Shown here: one piece after another, positions 1 through 5,538 of the stretch
Layout of the letters: each line of letters opens with the position of its first letter
How positions within the stretch are numbered: the stretch's first letter is position 1
From: Chloroflexota bacterium
Lineage (GTDB): Bacteria; Chloroflexota; Anaerolineae; B4-G1
Assembly: GCA_030596915.1 (NCBI GenBank)
Contig: JAUVSX010000183.1
Coordinates: 1 to 6,599 of the forward strand
Reading direction: 5' to 3'
Length of the DNA: 6,599 nucleotides
Position numbers and translations under genes: made by a program
Notes under the pieces: model-generated
What the model was told of the DNA's origin: nothing
Database searches by the model: none
Seen by the model: only the letters and a program-made list of their open reading frames with translations

Positions 1-31
1 AAGACCGCAACCGCGTACACTTCGCTAAGCC

Positions 32-60
32 ATTGTACCACAAAACGAAGCCAGAAACAA
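32..60 (-). promoter_or_regulatory. Promoter-like element with extended -10, reading out of the left edge
   Basis: Read on the minus strand, a TTGTTT box (60-55) and a TACAAT box (37-32) are separated by exactly 17 bases, and a TGG directly precedes the -10, giving an extended -10. The -35 is poor (TTG only) but the -10 matches five of six consensus positions. It lies just past the lipoprotein stop codon and points left, so it would serve a gene outside this window. The 11-base core GTGGTACAATG (41-31) recurs exactly in the padR promoter at 4814-4824, which supports a real promoter. No start site can be proven from sequence. Confidence 0.45.
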
Positions 61-85
61 GCCGCGCCGCCCCGAGCAACGTGGT

Positions 86-679
86 TCACGATTTGAGGAA
101 GGGCTCCCAGTCCACCACCTCCCGCACGGTGTTAATGATGATTGATATCTCGTTGATATCACCCTTGATAAGAACGCGCACGTAGTCCACGTCCTGCATC
201 GGCTCCGGCGCATCAGGCCCGGGCTCAAACGTCAGGCTGATTCGCTGATCCTCCGCATCCAGCCTGGTCAACTCCCAGCCGTAGTTGTCCATCGCCGCCG
301 TGAAGTACTCAGCCATCTCGCCAGCAGTCAAGCCACCTGGTGCAAGCGAGTAGTCCAGGAAGAGATGTTTGCGGCTAGTAGCATACCGGGCGATGCTAGC
401 CTCCGGGGGACGTGGCACAATTGACAGATCCCGCGTCCCTGGCAGGTCAGCCACCTGAGTGGGCGTTGGCACCGGCGTGGGTGGGAGAGGAGTCGGCGTT
501 GCCACTACCTCTACGATGCGGGTTACCTCCACAGTCCGCTCGATGATGACAGGGGTCTGAGTCGGTAAAGACGCAGACTCACTGGTATCCCCGGAGCTCC
601 CCAGGGCCAGTTGCGTGCACCCCGTCGCCATCGGGACAAGAAGAGCAATCATGCCGACAAACACGGCTATCCTTTTCAT
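86..679 (-). CDS. Putative lipoprotein with Thr/Pro-rich linker, ABC-operon associated
   Basis: A 197-residue exported lipoprotein of unknown specific function. Seen: residues 1-20 form a signal peptide (MKR, then a hydrophobic stretch) ending in the lipobox A-T-G-C, with Cys21 as the predicted lipidation site. Residues about 22-75 are low-complexity, including a VEVTRIVEVV motif and repeated TPTP/PPTPVPT units, and look like a flexible surface tether. Residues about 80-197 look like one small globular alpha/beta domain with a 'GLTAGEMAEYFTAAMDNYGWEL' type helix that recalls accessory domains of Chloroflexota lipoproteins. The ATG at 679 is preferred over an in-frame start at 712 because it gives a clean signal peptide and has a strong GGGGAGG 10 bases upstream. 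It follows the ABC permease in the same direction with a gap of about 160 bases, so it may be the extracytoplasmic partner of that transporter. That role is inference. The reading frame is intact. Confidence 0.85.
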   Translation of the reverse strand: MKRIAVFVGMIALLVPMATGCTQLALGSSGDTSESASLPTQTPVIIERTVEVTRIVEVVATPTPLPPTPVPTPTQVADLPGTRDLSIVPRPPEASIARYATSRKHLFLDYSLAPGGLTAGEMAEYFTAAMDNYGWELTRLDAEDQRISLTFEPGPDAPEPMQDVDYVRVLIKGDINEISIIINTVREVVDWEPFLKS

Positions 680-689
680 TCTGCTTCTG

Positions 690-698
690 CCTCCCCTC
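690..698 (-). promoter_or_regulatory. Ribosome binding site of the lipoprotein gene
   Basis: The minus strand reads GAGGGGAGG here, ending 10 bases before the ATG at 679. It decides the start: the in-frame codon at 712 lies upstream of this site and would add 11 charged residues ahead of the signal peptide. Confidence 0.7.
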
Positions 699-700
699 AC

Positions 701-729
701 ATGATATTCCACAGGCGGCCAACGCGCAA
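701..729 (-). promoter_or_regulatory. Possible promoter of the lipoprotein gene
   Basis: Minus-strand TTGCGC (729-724), a 17-base spacer and TATCAT (706-701) resemble a sigma-70 promoter; the -10 matches five of six positions, the -35 only three. Initiation about 7 bases downstream would fall inside the Shine-Dalgarno sequence, which argues against it. Read-through from the permease gene is an equally good explanation for expression. Confidence 0.2.
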
Positions 730-839
730 CCAGGGCGAACCCGTCCCCAGACCAAGTGGGAACTTGTCACGAGACCGCCTTGCTCGACTTGTTCACGCCC
801 GACCCCTGGTTCAAGTCGCCACTCCGTCGGGTGTCTTCG

Positions 840-1544
840 CTACTCGTACGAGAGCGCATCTATCACAACCAGCCCGGCGGCGCGACGCGCGGGCCACAGA
901 GCCGCCAGTTGCGAGATCACCACAGAAATGACGAGGCTAGCGACGATTCCGGCCCTGGGCAACACGTAGGTCAGCTCGTACCCCTGCTTAGCCGTCATCG
1001 CCGCAAGCGCGGCGCGCGAAGTGAATATGCCGAAGACAGTCCCGAAGGCCCCCCCAATTAGGCCCATCAGGGCAGCCTCCGCCAGGACCATCTTGGCGAC
1101 CTGGCGGCGCGTCATACCGAGGCCCCGCAGCATACCGATCTCACGCGTTCGCTCCAGCACGTTCATAGTGAGCGTATTCACCACGCCCATCGCGGCCACG
1201 ACCATCGCGATCACCACGACCACGTCGAACATTCCAAAGACCTGAGCCATAAGCTGAAGCGCCTGGTTCCTCAGCGCTTCATTCGATTCGAGCGTGAGCC
1301 GCCGTCGCTTCCCGTAGACGCGATCAATGTCCTCGCTGACGTCTTCAGGCGAGTAGCCGGGCGCGACCTTGACAAGGAACACGGACACGTCGTTCAGCTT
1401 GAAGTACCGCCGCATGTCGTCCCAACTGCCGTGGATGGTCAGGCCCTGGTTGTAATAGTCCACTATGATGGCCGCCACGTGGAAGTCCTTCTCGCCGCGC
1501 CGAGTACTTAGGCGCACGGTGTCACCTTGTTTGACCCCGTACTT
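840..1544 (-). CDS. ABC permease fragment 3 (C-terminal FtsX domain)
   Basis: C-terminal piece after the amber codon, in the same frame as fragment 2, 234 residues from the Lys at 1544. It begins KYGVKQGDTVRL, a typical continuation of the MacB-type domain ('...EKYGLKVGD...'). It ends with FtsX domain 2: a helix (FDVVVVIAMVVAAMGVVNTL), the cytoplasmic coupling motif LERTREIGMLRGLGMTRRQV, two more helices, and 'WPARRAAGLVVIDALSYE' at the C-terminus. A GTG at 1517 with AAGGTGA just upstream could in principle allow reinitiation, giving 225 residues. That start falls inside a conserved fold, so chance is the simpler reading. Confidence 0.75.
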   Translation of the reverse strand, partial: KYGVKQGDTVRLSTRRGEKDFHVAAIIVDYYNQGLTIHGSWDDMRRYFKLNDVSVFLVKVAPGYSPEDVSEDIDRVYGKRRRLTLESNEALRNQALQLMAQVFGMFDVVVVIAMVVAAMGVVNTLTMNVLERTREIGMLRGLGMTRRQVAKMVLAEAALMGLIGGAFGTVFGIFTSRAALAAMTAKQGYELTYVLPRAGIVASLVISVVISQLAALWPARRAAGLVVIDALSYE

Positions 1545-3023
1545 CTAGGAAAGCGTGTTGGACAGGAACACCGTATCGCCCTGTTCCATACGGTCCCAGA
1601 GCTCGTCGGGGTCACCCTGACCCGATGAGAAGATGACCGACGTGACCCTTCGGTGCACAGCCGGATCTATGGCGGTGAAGGATATCGATTCATCGCCGCC
1701 CCCGGGCGTCAGCCACTTCACATCGAAGTACCGAATCGGTGCGGCCCCCGCAACGCCTGAGACGGCCTCTAGACGAGCCCCAAGATCTGCTCGCATAGGG
1801 AGGGAGGCGTGGACGTATAGGTCACCGCCAATGTACGCCTCGATCCACTCTTTGAGATCGGCCTGGAATGTGTCCGTGATGCCCATCGTCGCGAGAATCA
1901 TCGCCGCTCCGACCATAAGCGCCGCTACGGTAAGCGTCGTTCGCATCTTGGCGCGCCGAATGTTGCTGCTGCCGAGCCGTCCCTCACTCCCGTAGACGCC
2001 CCGTATCAGGGGCCGCACCAGCCGGTCCCACGCCCCCACGGTGACAGGCACCAGTAGCGTGCCACCCACGAACAGAGTCAGCAGCGCGTTCATACGCAGT
2101 TGCAGGGCCACGTTTGGCGGCAGGAAACTGAGACTCCCGAACAGCAGTGCGCAGGAGAGGATGAAGAAGCCTAGGCCAACCACCCATCCCCGTCGGATGA
2201 TCCAGTTCTCCCGCTGGGCGCCGCGAATGCGCAACGCCTCCAACGGCGAGATGCGCCCTGCTTGCCATGACGGGATCATCGCCGCGACCAGTGTAACCGC
2301 CACACCCACAACCACGCTCTTCACTAGACCGTCGACAGGGATACTGACACCCTCCACCTCCTGACCCAGGAACAACTCCGTCACCTGGATCAGTCCCCTT
2401 GACATCACGATGCCCAGGGCTACTCCCAGCGCGGACCCGATCACCCCCAGAATCGCCGCCTCGACCAGGATCTGTCGCGTGACCTGTCCCGACGTCATGC
2501 CGACGGTTCGCAGCGTACCTATCTCGCGTGTGCGCTCGACAACGGTCATAGAGAATGCGTTGTAGATCAGAAACGCACCAACGAACAGCGTAATAGCGCT
2601 CACTGAGCCCAGGCCGGTCTGATACGAATTCAGCATCTGGCTCACCCGCTCCCCCTGAGCCGCGGGGAACGTGACCGTGTATTGCTTGCCAAGGCGCTCC
2701 TGTAACGCCACCTTGAGTGCGTCCAGCGCGTCGCCGTCACTGGCCCCGGCTTCCGCCAAGACATCGATCTGGTCCAGGTCCCCGACTCGGCCGAACATCC
2801 TCTGAGCAGCGCCCAGCGGGACAACGCCGAACGCACCGTTGAAGAGCTGGGCTGGTCCCTCCTTCGACATGAGTCCGACGATGCGAAGACGCTCGATGCC
2901 TTCGGGTGTGATTAGCTCCAGATCACCTCCGAGTTCCAGCTCGTGCTCCTCCGCGTAGTCCTTGACGAGAACCACCTCGTAGACGTCGAGGTCGTTTGGA
3001 AGGAATTGTCCCTCCACCACCTT
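1545..3023 (-). CDS. ABC permease fragment 2 (first FtsX domain to second extracytoplasmic domain, ends at amber codon)
   Basis: Middle piece, 492 residues counted from the Lys at 3023 where homology resumes after the frameshift. A TTG at 3041 could serve formally as a start, but it lies inside fragment 1 and has no Shine-Dalgarno, so I treat it as an artefact. It contains the rest of the first extracytoplasmic domain, three helices of FtsX domain 1 around 'TVVERTREIGTLRTVGMTSG', the closing 'RISPLEALR', two linker helices (WVVGLGFFILSCALLFGSL and LLTLFVGGTLLVPVTVG), the seventh helix after 'RRAKMRTTLT', and the start of the second extracytoplasmic domain. It ends at TAG 1547-1545, mid-domain. 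The same frame continues openly beyond it for 234 codons. Confidence 0.75.
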   Translation of the reverse strand, partial: KVVEGQFLPNDLDVYEVVLVKDYAEEHELELGGDLELITPEGIERLRIVGLMSKEGPAQLFNGAFGVVPLGAAQRMFGRVGDLDQIDVLAEAGASDGDALDALKVALQERLGKQYTVTFPAAQGERVSQMLNSYQTGLGSVSAITLFVGAFLIYNAFSMTVVERTREIGTLRTVGMTSGQVTRQILVEAAILGVIGSALGVALGIVMSRGLIQVTELFLGQEVEGVSIPVDGLVKSVVVGVAVTLVAAMIPSWQAGRISPLEALRIRGAQRENWIIRRGWVVGLGFFILSCALLFGSLSFLPPNVALQLRMNALLTLFVGGTLLVPVTVGAWDRLVRPLIRGVYGSEGRLGSSNIRRAKMRTTLTVAALMVGAAMILATMGITDTFQADLKEWIEAYIGGDLYVHASLPMRADLGARLEAVSGVAGAAPIRYFDVKWLTPGGGDESISFTAIDPAVHRRVTSVIFSSGQGDPDELWDRMEQGDTVFLSNTLS

Positions 3024-3432
3024 AGTACTCGCGGGCAGCAAGATCGGCCGATGGATCGATCCCGAATATGGTGAGTCCGCCGGACGCCATTCCGACGAAG
3101 CTCATCATAGTGTCCGACGAGGGAGCGTCGCTGGCCAACAGGGCCTGGATCTGCAGCGTCGGAACTGCGGCCTCTACGCCCGGAACGCCCGCAACCTGGC
3201 GCACCACGGACTCGGCGAAGCCTTCGGCCGTCACATCCGTCGTGGTCACAACCAGATTCGACTTCCCCGCTGCCTCACCAAACAGGTTCGCGACTGCCTC
3301 GAGTGTTGTAGCGTTGGCGACACTGATCGCCAGAATGACCGCCACGCCCATAACGATGCCGAACATCGTCAGAATCGTCCGCGACACCCGCGCACGAAGG
3401 GAACGAAGTGCCATCGACAGCGTTCTGAACAT
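3022..3432 (-). CDS. ABC permease fragment 1 (N-terminal, ends at frameshift)
   Basis: First surviving piece of the permease, 136 residues. It has the typical N-terminus of this family: a short basic stretch (MALRSLRARVSRT) followed by TM1 (TILTMFGIVMGVAVILAISV). Then comes the start of the MacB-type extracytoplasmic domain, with 'VPGVEAAVPTL' and 'GIDPSADL', the segment that normally leads into a K/G-x-V-x-G-x-x-L motif. It stops at TAA 3024-3022, created by the one-base insertion. On its own it would be a one-helix truncated protein with no FtsX core and is unlikely to work. Confidence 0.75.
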   Translation of the reverse strand: MFRTLSMALRSLRARVSRTILTMFGIVMGVAVILAISVANATTLEAVANLFGEAAGKSNLVVTTTDVTAEGFAESVVRQVAGVPGVEAAVPTLQIQALLASDAPSSDTMMSFVGMASGGLTIFGIDPSADLAAREY

Positions 3433-3538
3433 CAATTGCCCTGTTGGGTTGGGGGGTTGGTCGTGGTGGTGGCGCCACTCCCCGGACGCACGGGCGCGAT
3501 GCCGCCAGCCGCTGGAGGCCGAGACGACAGCACGGGCT

Positions 3539-4288
3539 CTACAGTGCCAGACTCTCCAGCGCTGCGATGATCCTGCGAAGACGCTGGCTCATGTCGTCCG
3601 TGTCGCGGTTGTACACCTCGCCGGCGAGCTGTCCGTCTTTCAGCAAGACCGTGCGATCGGCATACGTGGCTGCCTTGGAGTCGTGCGTGACGATCACGAC
3701 GGTCTGTCCTAGCTCGTCACAAGACCGCCGAAGGAGATCCATGAGGACCGCGCCGGTCTTCGAGTCGAGGTTCCCGGTCGGTTCATCAGCGAGCACCAGC
3801 GCAGGCTCGGTCACCAGCGCCCGGGCAATGGCCACGCGCTGCTGCTCACCTCCCGAGAGCTGATCAGGCTTATGGTGTCGCCGATCGGTCAAACCAACCA
3901 GATCGAGGAGCCCGGTGATGCGATCCTGGTACCTGCGCAGCGACTTGCCGTCGATGATCAAGGGAAGCGCGACATTCTCCTCCGTTGTGAGGGTAGGGAG
4001 AAGATTGAAGAATTGAAAGATGAAGCCCACGTTGTGCCGCCGCACCAACGTGGACTGCTTATCGTTGAGAATGGACAGCCGTTGACCGGCAAGCGTTACC
4101 TCACCGTCGGACGGTTTGTCCAGGCCACCCAGGAGATGCAGAAGTGTCGACTTCCCGCTGCCTGAGGGGCCCATGATTGCCACGAATTCCCCCGCCTCGA
4201 CGACGAAGTCCACACCGGCGAGCGCATTCACGACGTGCTCGCCCATAACATACTGCTTCTGAAGCTGCCTCGCTTCAAGAATCGCCAT
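3539..4288 (-). CDS. ABC transporter ATP-binding protein, LolD/MacB-type
   Basis: Cytoplasmic ATPase subunit of 249 residues, full length for this family, that would power the FtsX-type permease encoded next to it. All motifs are present: A-loop Tyr13, Walker A GPSGSGKST (40-48), Q-loop Gln92 in 'FIFQFFNLLPTLT', signature LSGGEQQR (144-151), Walker B VLADEP (165-170) with catalytic Glu169, D-loop NLDS (173-176) and switch His202 in VTHD. 'GFIFQFFNLLPTLTTEENV' and 'DEPTGNLDS' mark the lipoprotein-release/macrolide-efflux subfamily rather than importers. The ATG at 4288 was chosen because GGAGGGGGG lies 6 bases upstream and the family N-terminus (MAILEARQLQKQYVMG) starts there. A longer in-frame reading to 4567 adds only non-conserved sequence. 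The frame is intact although its permease is broken, which suggests recent loss or a partner elsewhere. Substrate is unknown. Confidence 0.96.
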   Translation of the reverse strand: MAILEARQLQKQYVMGEHVVNALAGVDFVVEAGEFVAIMGPSGSGKSTLLHLLGGLDKPSDGEVTLAGQRLSILNDKQSTLVRRHNVGFIFQFFNLLPTLTTEENVALPLIIDGKSLRRYQDRITGLLDLVGLTDRRHHKPDQLSGGEQQRVAIARALVTEPALVLADEPTGNLDSKTGAVLMDLLRRSCDELGQTVVIVTHDSKAATYADRTVLLKDGQLAGEVYNRDTDDMSQRLRRIIAALESLAL

Positions 4289-4292
4289 TGCC

Positions 4293-4299
4293 CCCCTCC
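4293..4299 (-). promoter_or_regulatory. Ribosome binding site of the ABC ATPase gene
   Basis: The minus strand reads GGAGGGG here, about 6 bases before the ATG at 4288. It fixes the start and rejects the upstream in-frame extension. It begins only three bases after the stem-loop at 4333-4302, so the two may influence each other. Confidence 0.7.
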
Positions 4300-4301
4300 A
4301 T

Positions 4302-4333
4302 ACGCCAACCCGTGACCGACCGTCACTTGGCGT
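4302..4333 (-). promoter_or_regulatory. Bulged stem-loop or dyad abutting the ATPase ribosome binding site
   Basis: The plus strand shows ACGCCAA (4302-4308) facing TTGGCGT (4327-4333) and, inside it, GTGAC (4312-4316) facing GTCAC (4322-4326). This gives 12 perfect pairs, a three-base bulge and a five-base loop. In the leader RNA it ends three bases before the Shine-Dalgarno. It could be an RNA element tuning translation or transcription, or a DNA operator for a dimeric repressor. The pairing is directly visible; the role is inference. No T-tract follows, so it is not a typical terminator. Confidence 0.5.
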
Positions 4334-4363
4334 CACCATCTGTTCCCACTTGCCTCGCCGAGA

Positions 4364-4422
4364 CCGGCGGCGCCGGGCCTTGAACCACAACCCTTGCGCG
4401 CCCGCCTCCCTCCCCGGAGGCG
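4364..4422 (-). promoter_or_regulatory. Two GC-rich hairpins in the ATPase leader
   Basis: Plus-strand CCGGC (4364-4368)/GCCGG (4372-4376) with a three-base loop, and CGCCTCC (4403-4409 with the flanking C)/GGAGGCG (4416-4422) with a six-base loop, would both fold in a transcript starting near 4446. In such GC-rich DNA short hairpins are expected by chance, so a function is uncertain. Confidence 0.2.
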
Positions 4423-4452
4423 CTCGACACGACGTCAAATGTGTCTTAGAAA

Positions 4453-4480
4453 AGTCTACTTCGTTTGACGAAAGAGTCAA
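4453..4480 (-). promoter_or_regulatory. Promoter-like element of the ABC operon with a dyad in its spacer
   Basis: Minus-strand TTGACT (4480-4475) and TAGACT (4458-4453) are 16 bases apart, five and four matches to the sigma-70 consensus. The spacer holds the inverted repeat TTCGT-ttg-ACGAA (plus strand 4460-4472). An operator between -35 and -10 is a usual arrangement for repression by steric block, and PadR proteins are known to repress divergent transporter genes this way. The leader would be about 160 bases. Whether the lost PadR bound here is inference. Confidence 0.4.
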
Positions 4481-4790
4481 GCCTCCTTGTGATTGGCGCC
4501 GCGTTTCGGCGTCAAGGCCCAACACCAATGCAATCCATCGCATCTGTCCGTCCCATTCTTGCCCCACGTGTGGCGCGCCAAACTCGCCCAGCGCCGTCGC
4601 CGAGTGAGTGCGCTGCCCGCGGATCCAGAGAGTCCGTGCTTCGTCAGCGACCGCGCGGCGGAGGCTCGCGGCAGGTTGGGGTCTACACGAAGACTGCGCC
4701 AGGTCTGCTCAACCGCAGTCGAAGCGGTGTCGCCAGGCCCCGCCGTGTGCACAGCTGGCCCGCTCTGCTCTCCCGCCGACCGAGGCTGGT
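4481..4790. other. Intergenic stretch with no recognisable gene
   Basis: About 300 bases between the ABC promoter region and the padR promoter. Several short open frames exist on both strands, as expected at this GC content, but none has a Shine-Dalgarno, a recognisable motif or a natural protein composition (they are rich in Arg, Cys, Trp and Ala). A seven-pair hairpin with one G-U pair (4495-4513) is the only local structure I noticed. It may be the eroded remains of an older gene, but I cannot identify one. Confidence 0.4.
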
Positions 4791-4794
4791 TCGT

Positions 4795-4824
4795 TTGCCG
4801 CCGCGGTACGATGGTGGTACAATG
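4795..4824 (+). promoter_or_regulatory. Promoter of the padR remnant, extended -10
   Basis: TTGCCG (4795-4800), a spacer of exactly 17 bases and TACAAT (4818-4823) preceded by TGG form a good sigma-70 promoter with extended -10. A start near 4830 leaves a leader of about 38 bases before the GTG at 4868. GGTACGATG (4805-4813) and GGTACAATG (4816-4824) form a direct repeat with one mismatch and an 11-base pitch, overlapping the -10, which could be an autoregulatory site. The core GTGGTACAATG also occurs in the left-edge promoter. The gene it drives is broken. Confidence 0.55.
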
Positions 4825-4838
4825 CTGCCAACTAGTAC

Positions 4839-4855
4839 GTGGGCTCAGATCCCAC
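4839..4855 (+). promoter_or_regulatory. Small hairpin or dyad in the padR leader
   Basis: GTGGG (4839-4843) and CCCAC (4851-4855) are perfect inverted repeats around a seven-base loop, between the promoter and the GTG start. The right arm ends just before the GGGG that could act as Shine-Dalgarno. It may be an operator for PadR autoregulation or a leader hairpin, or chance. Confidence 0.25.
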
Positions 4856-4867
4856 TGGGGCCTTGCC

Positions 4868-5424
4868 GTGAACAGCACTCGTCACTTCATTCTCGGTCTG
4901 TTGAGCCAGCGCCCGAGGTCGCTTTGCGACACCAAACGGCGGCATCTCAAGGGCATCAACTGTGGCTCATGGGTGGTCCTAGCTTCGGCACGCTTTGCGC
5001 GGCACTCTATGTGCTACTGGAGAGCGGCCTTGCCGTCGTTGGGGTGGTTCCCAAGACAGGCCGGCCGTCTCACAACGTCTAAACCATTATGCGCCGGGGG
5101 CATCAGGGATTCCGCTGACTTGGTTGCCCAGCCGCAAGCCTCCGAGGTGTCTCTGAAGAGCTTCGTGATGCGTCTGATTGTGGCGGATGCTCTCCTACGG
5201 GACGGCCTGGTCGTCATAGTTGAGCAGAGACGAAAGACGGTTGCGACGCGACGCGCGGCAACGCAGGGACCCGCGCCCAGTGAAAACGAGCGCGGCGACG
5301 CGCCCCGGCGGGTTGCCCTGGAGCAGGATTGGCCGTGGCTGGTGGCAAGCTGGCCTGGCTCGACAGTGAACTGAGACTTCTATCGCCCGCTTCCTCTGAG
5401 ACCGAAAAGGACAGCGCTGGTTGA
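4868..5424 (+). pseudogene. PadR-family transcriptional regulator, degraded (three frameshifts, one nonsense codon)
   Basis: Remnant of a repressor of about 185 residues; PadR proteins bind DNA as winged-helix dimers and often control efflux genes. The reading passes through two frames. (1) From GTG 4868: MNSTRHFILGLLSQRP, the family N-terminus. (2) A shift near 4961-4965 moves to WLMGGPSFGTL and LYVLLESGLAVV, the winged helix, then VVPKTGRPSHNV. (3) TAA at 5080-5082 replaces the Tyr of the usual N-V-Y-T-I. (4) A shift near 5116 returns to the first frame, giving AQPQASEVSLKSFVMRLI and VEQRRKTVATR, the C-terminal helical dimerisation domain. (5) A shift near 5328 continues as LAVAGGKLAWLDSELRLL to TGA at 5424. 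Conserved residues are also lost: the usual S-G-Y-D is S-L-C-D, and the Leu-Tyr of the wing helix is Leu-Cys. It is divergent from the ABC operon, its likely former target. The accumulated lesions indicate genuine decay. Confidence 0.85.
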
Positions 5425-5538
5425 TCATTAGTGCGAGCAACTTACGGGTGGTCCCAGGAATCCTGCTAGGCTTGGGCTGCCCCGTGTCAACCCCGGCTCG
5501 CTTCTACGACGGGCCGTATGGGGCACAAGGAGAACTCG
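5425..5538 (+). other. Spacer before the CarD-like gene
   Basis: Just over 110 bases between the padR remnant and the CarD-like gene. It contains the short perfect dyad CAGGA-a-TCCTG (5455-5465). I could not identify a convincing -10/-35 pair, so the promoter of the downstream gene is unassigned. Confidence 0.3.
5527..5532 (+). promoter_or_regulatory. Ribosome binding site of the CarD-like gene
   Basis: AAGGAG lies 6 bases before the ATG at 5539. It selects that codon over the in-frame ATG at 5518, which is upstream of this site and would add seven non-conserved residues. Confidence 0.8.

Larger units (their letters stand above)
840..3432 (-). pseudogene. ABC transporter permease, two FtsX domains, interrupted by a frameshift and an amber codon
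   Basis: One ancestral gene for a MacB/FtsX-class permease, readable across two lesions as a protein of about 863 residues, a usual length for two-FtsX-domain permeases. Such proteins couple ATP hydrolysis on a partner ATPase to extraction or efflux of substrates at the outer face of the membrane. Order: TM1 (about 20-40), first periplasmic-type domain, TM2-4 with 'VERTREIGTLRTVGMT', a linker with TM5-6, TM7, second extracytoplasmic domain, TM8-10 with 'LERTREIGMLRGLGMT'. Lesion 1: the base at 3024 (T on the coding strand) is extra. Removing it turns REY-stop into REYKVVEGQF. Lesion 2: TAG at 1547-1545 lies between FLSNTLS and KYGVKQGDTV in one unchanged frame. Start ATG at 3432 was chosen over the TTG just before it, with AGGG about 8 bases upstream. 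It follows the ATPase gene by 106 bases. The remaining sequence is canonical, so inactivation is recent or an assembly error. Confidence 0.9.

Noticed and set aside
753..766. Dyad CAAGT-ggga-ACTTG between permease and lipoprotein genes as a terminator or operator
   Set aside because: Only five pairs, no T-run and no nearby promoter; within chance expectation.
3020..3041. Programmed frameshift in the permease
   Set aside because: The sequence TAC-TAA-GG gives no slippery codon that would re-pair after a one-base slip and no stimulatory element is evident. An insertion lesion is simpler.
3068..3712. Plus-strand open frame of 214 codons across the permease start and ATPase end
   Set aside because: Antisense to two well-supported coding regions and rich in shadow-type composition.
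4289..4567. N-terminal extension of the ABC ATPase to 4567
   Set aside because: The added 93 residues are not conserved in the family and include the promoter and hairpin region. A good Shine-Dalgarno precedes the ATG at 4288.
4825..4990. A structured non-coding RNA (6S-like) downstream of the strong promoter
   Set aside because: Several local pairings exist, for example 4918-4930, but from 4868 the sequence is explained by PadR codons, and I see no conserved RNA-family motif.
4493..5374. Forward open frame of 293 codons as a single hypothetical protein
   Set aside because: Its first 125 codons have random-like composition and cross a good promoter. The rest is PadR homology that leaves the frame at about 4963 and re-enters at about 5116.
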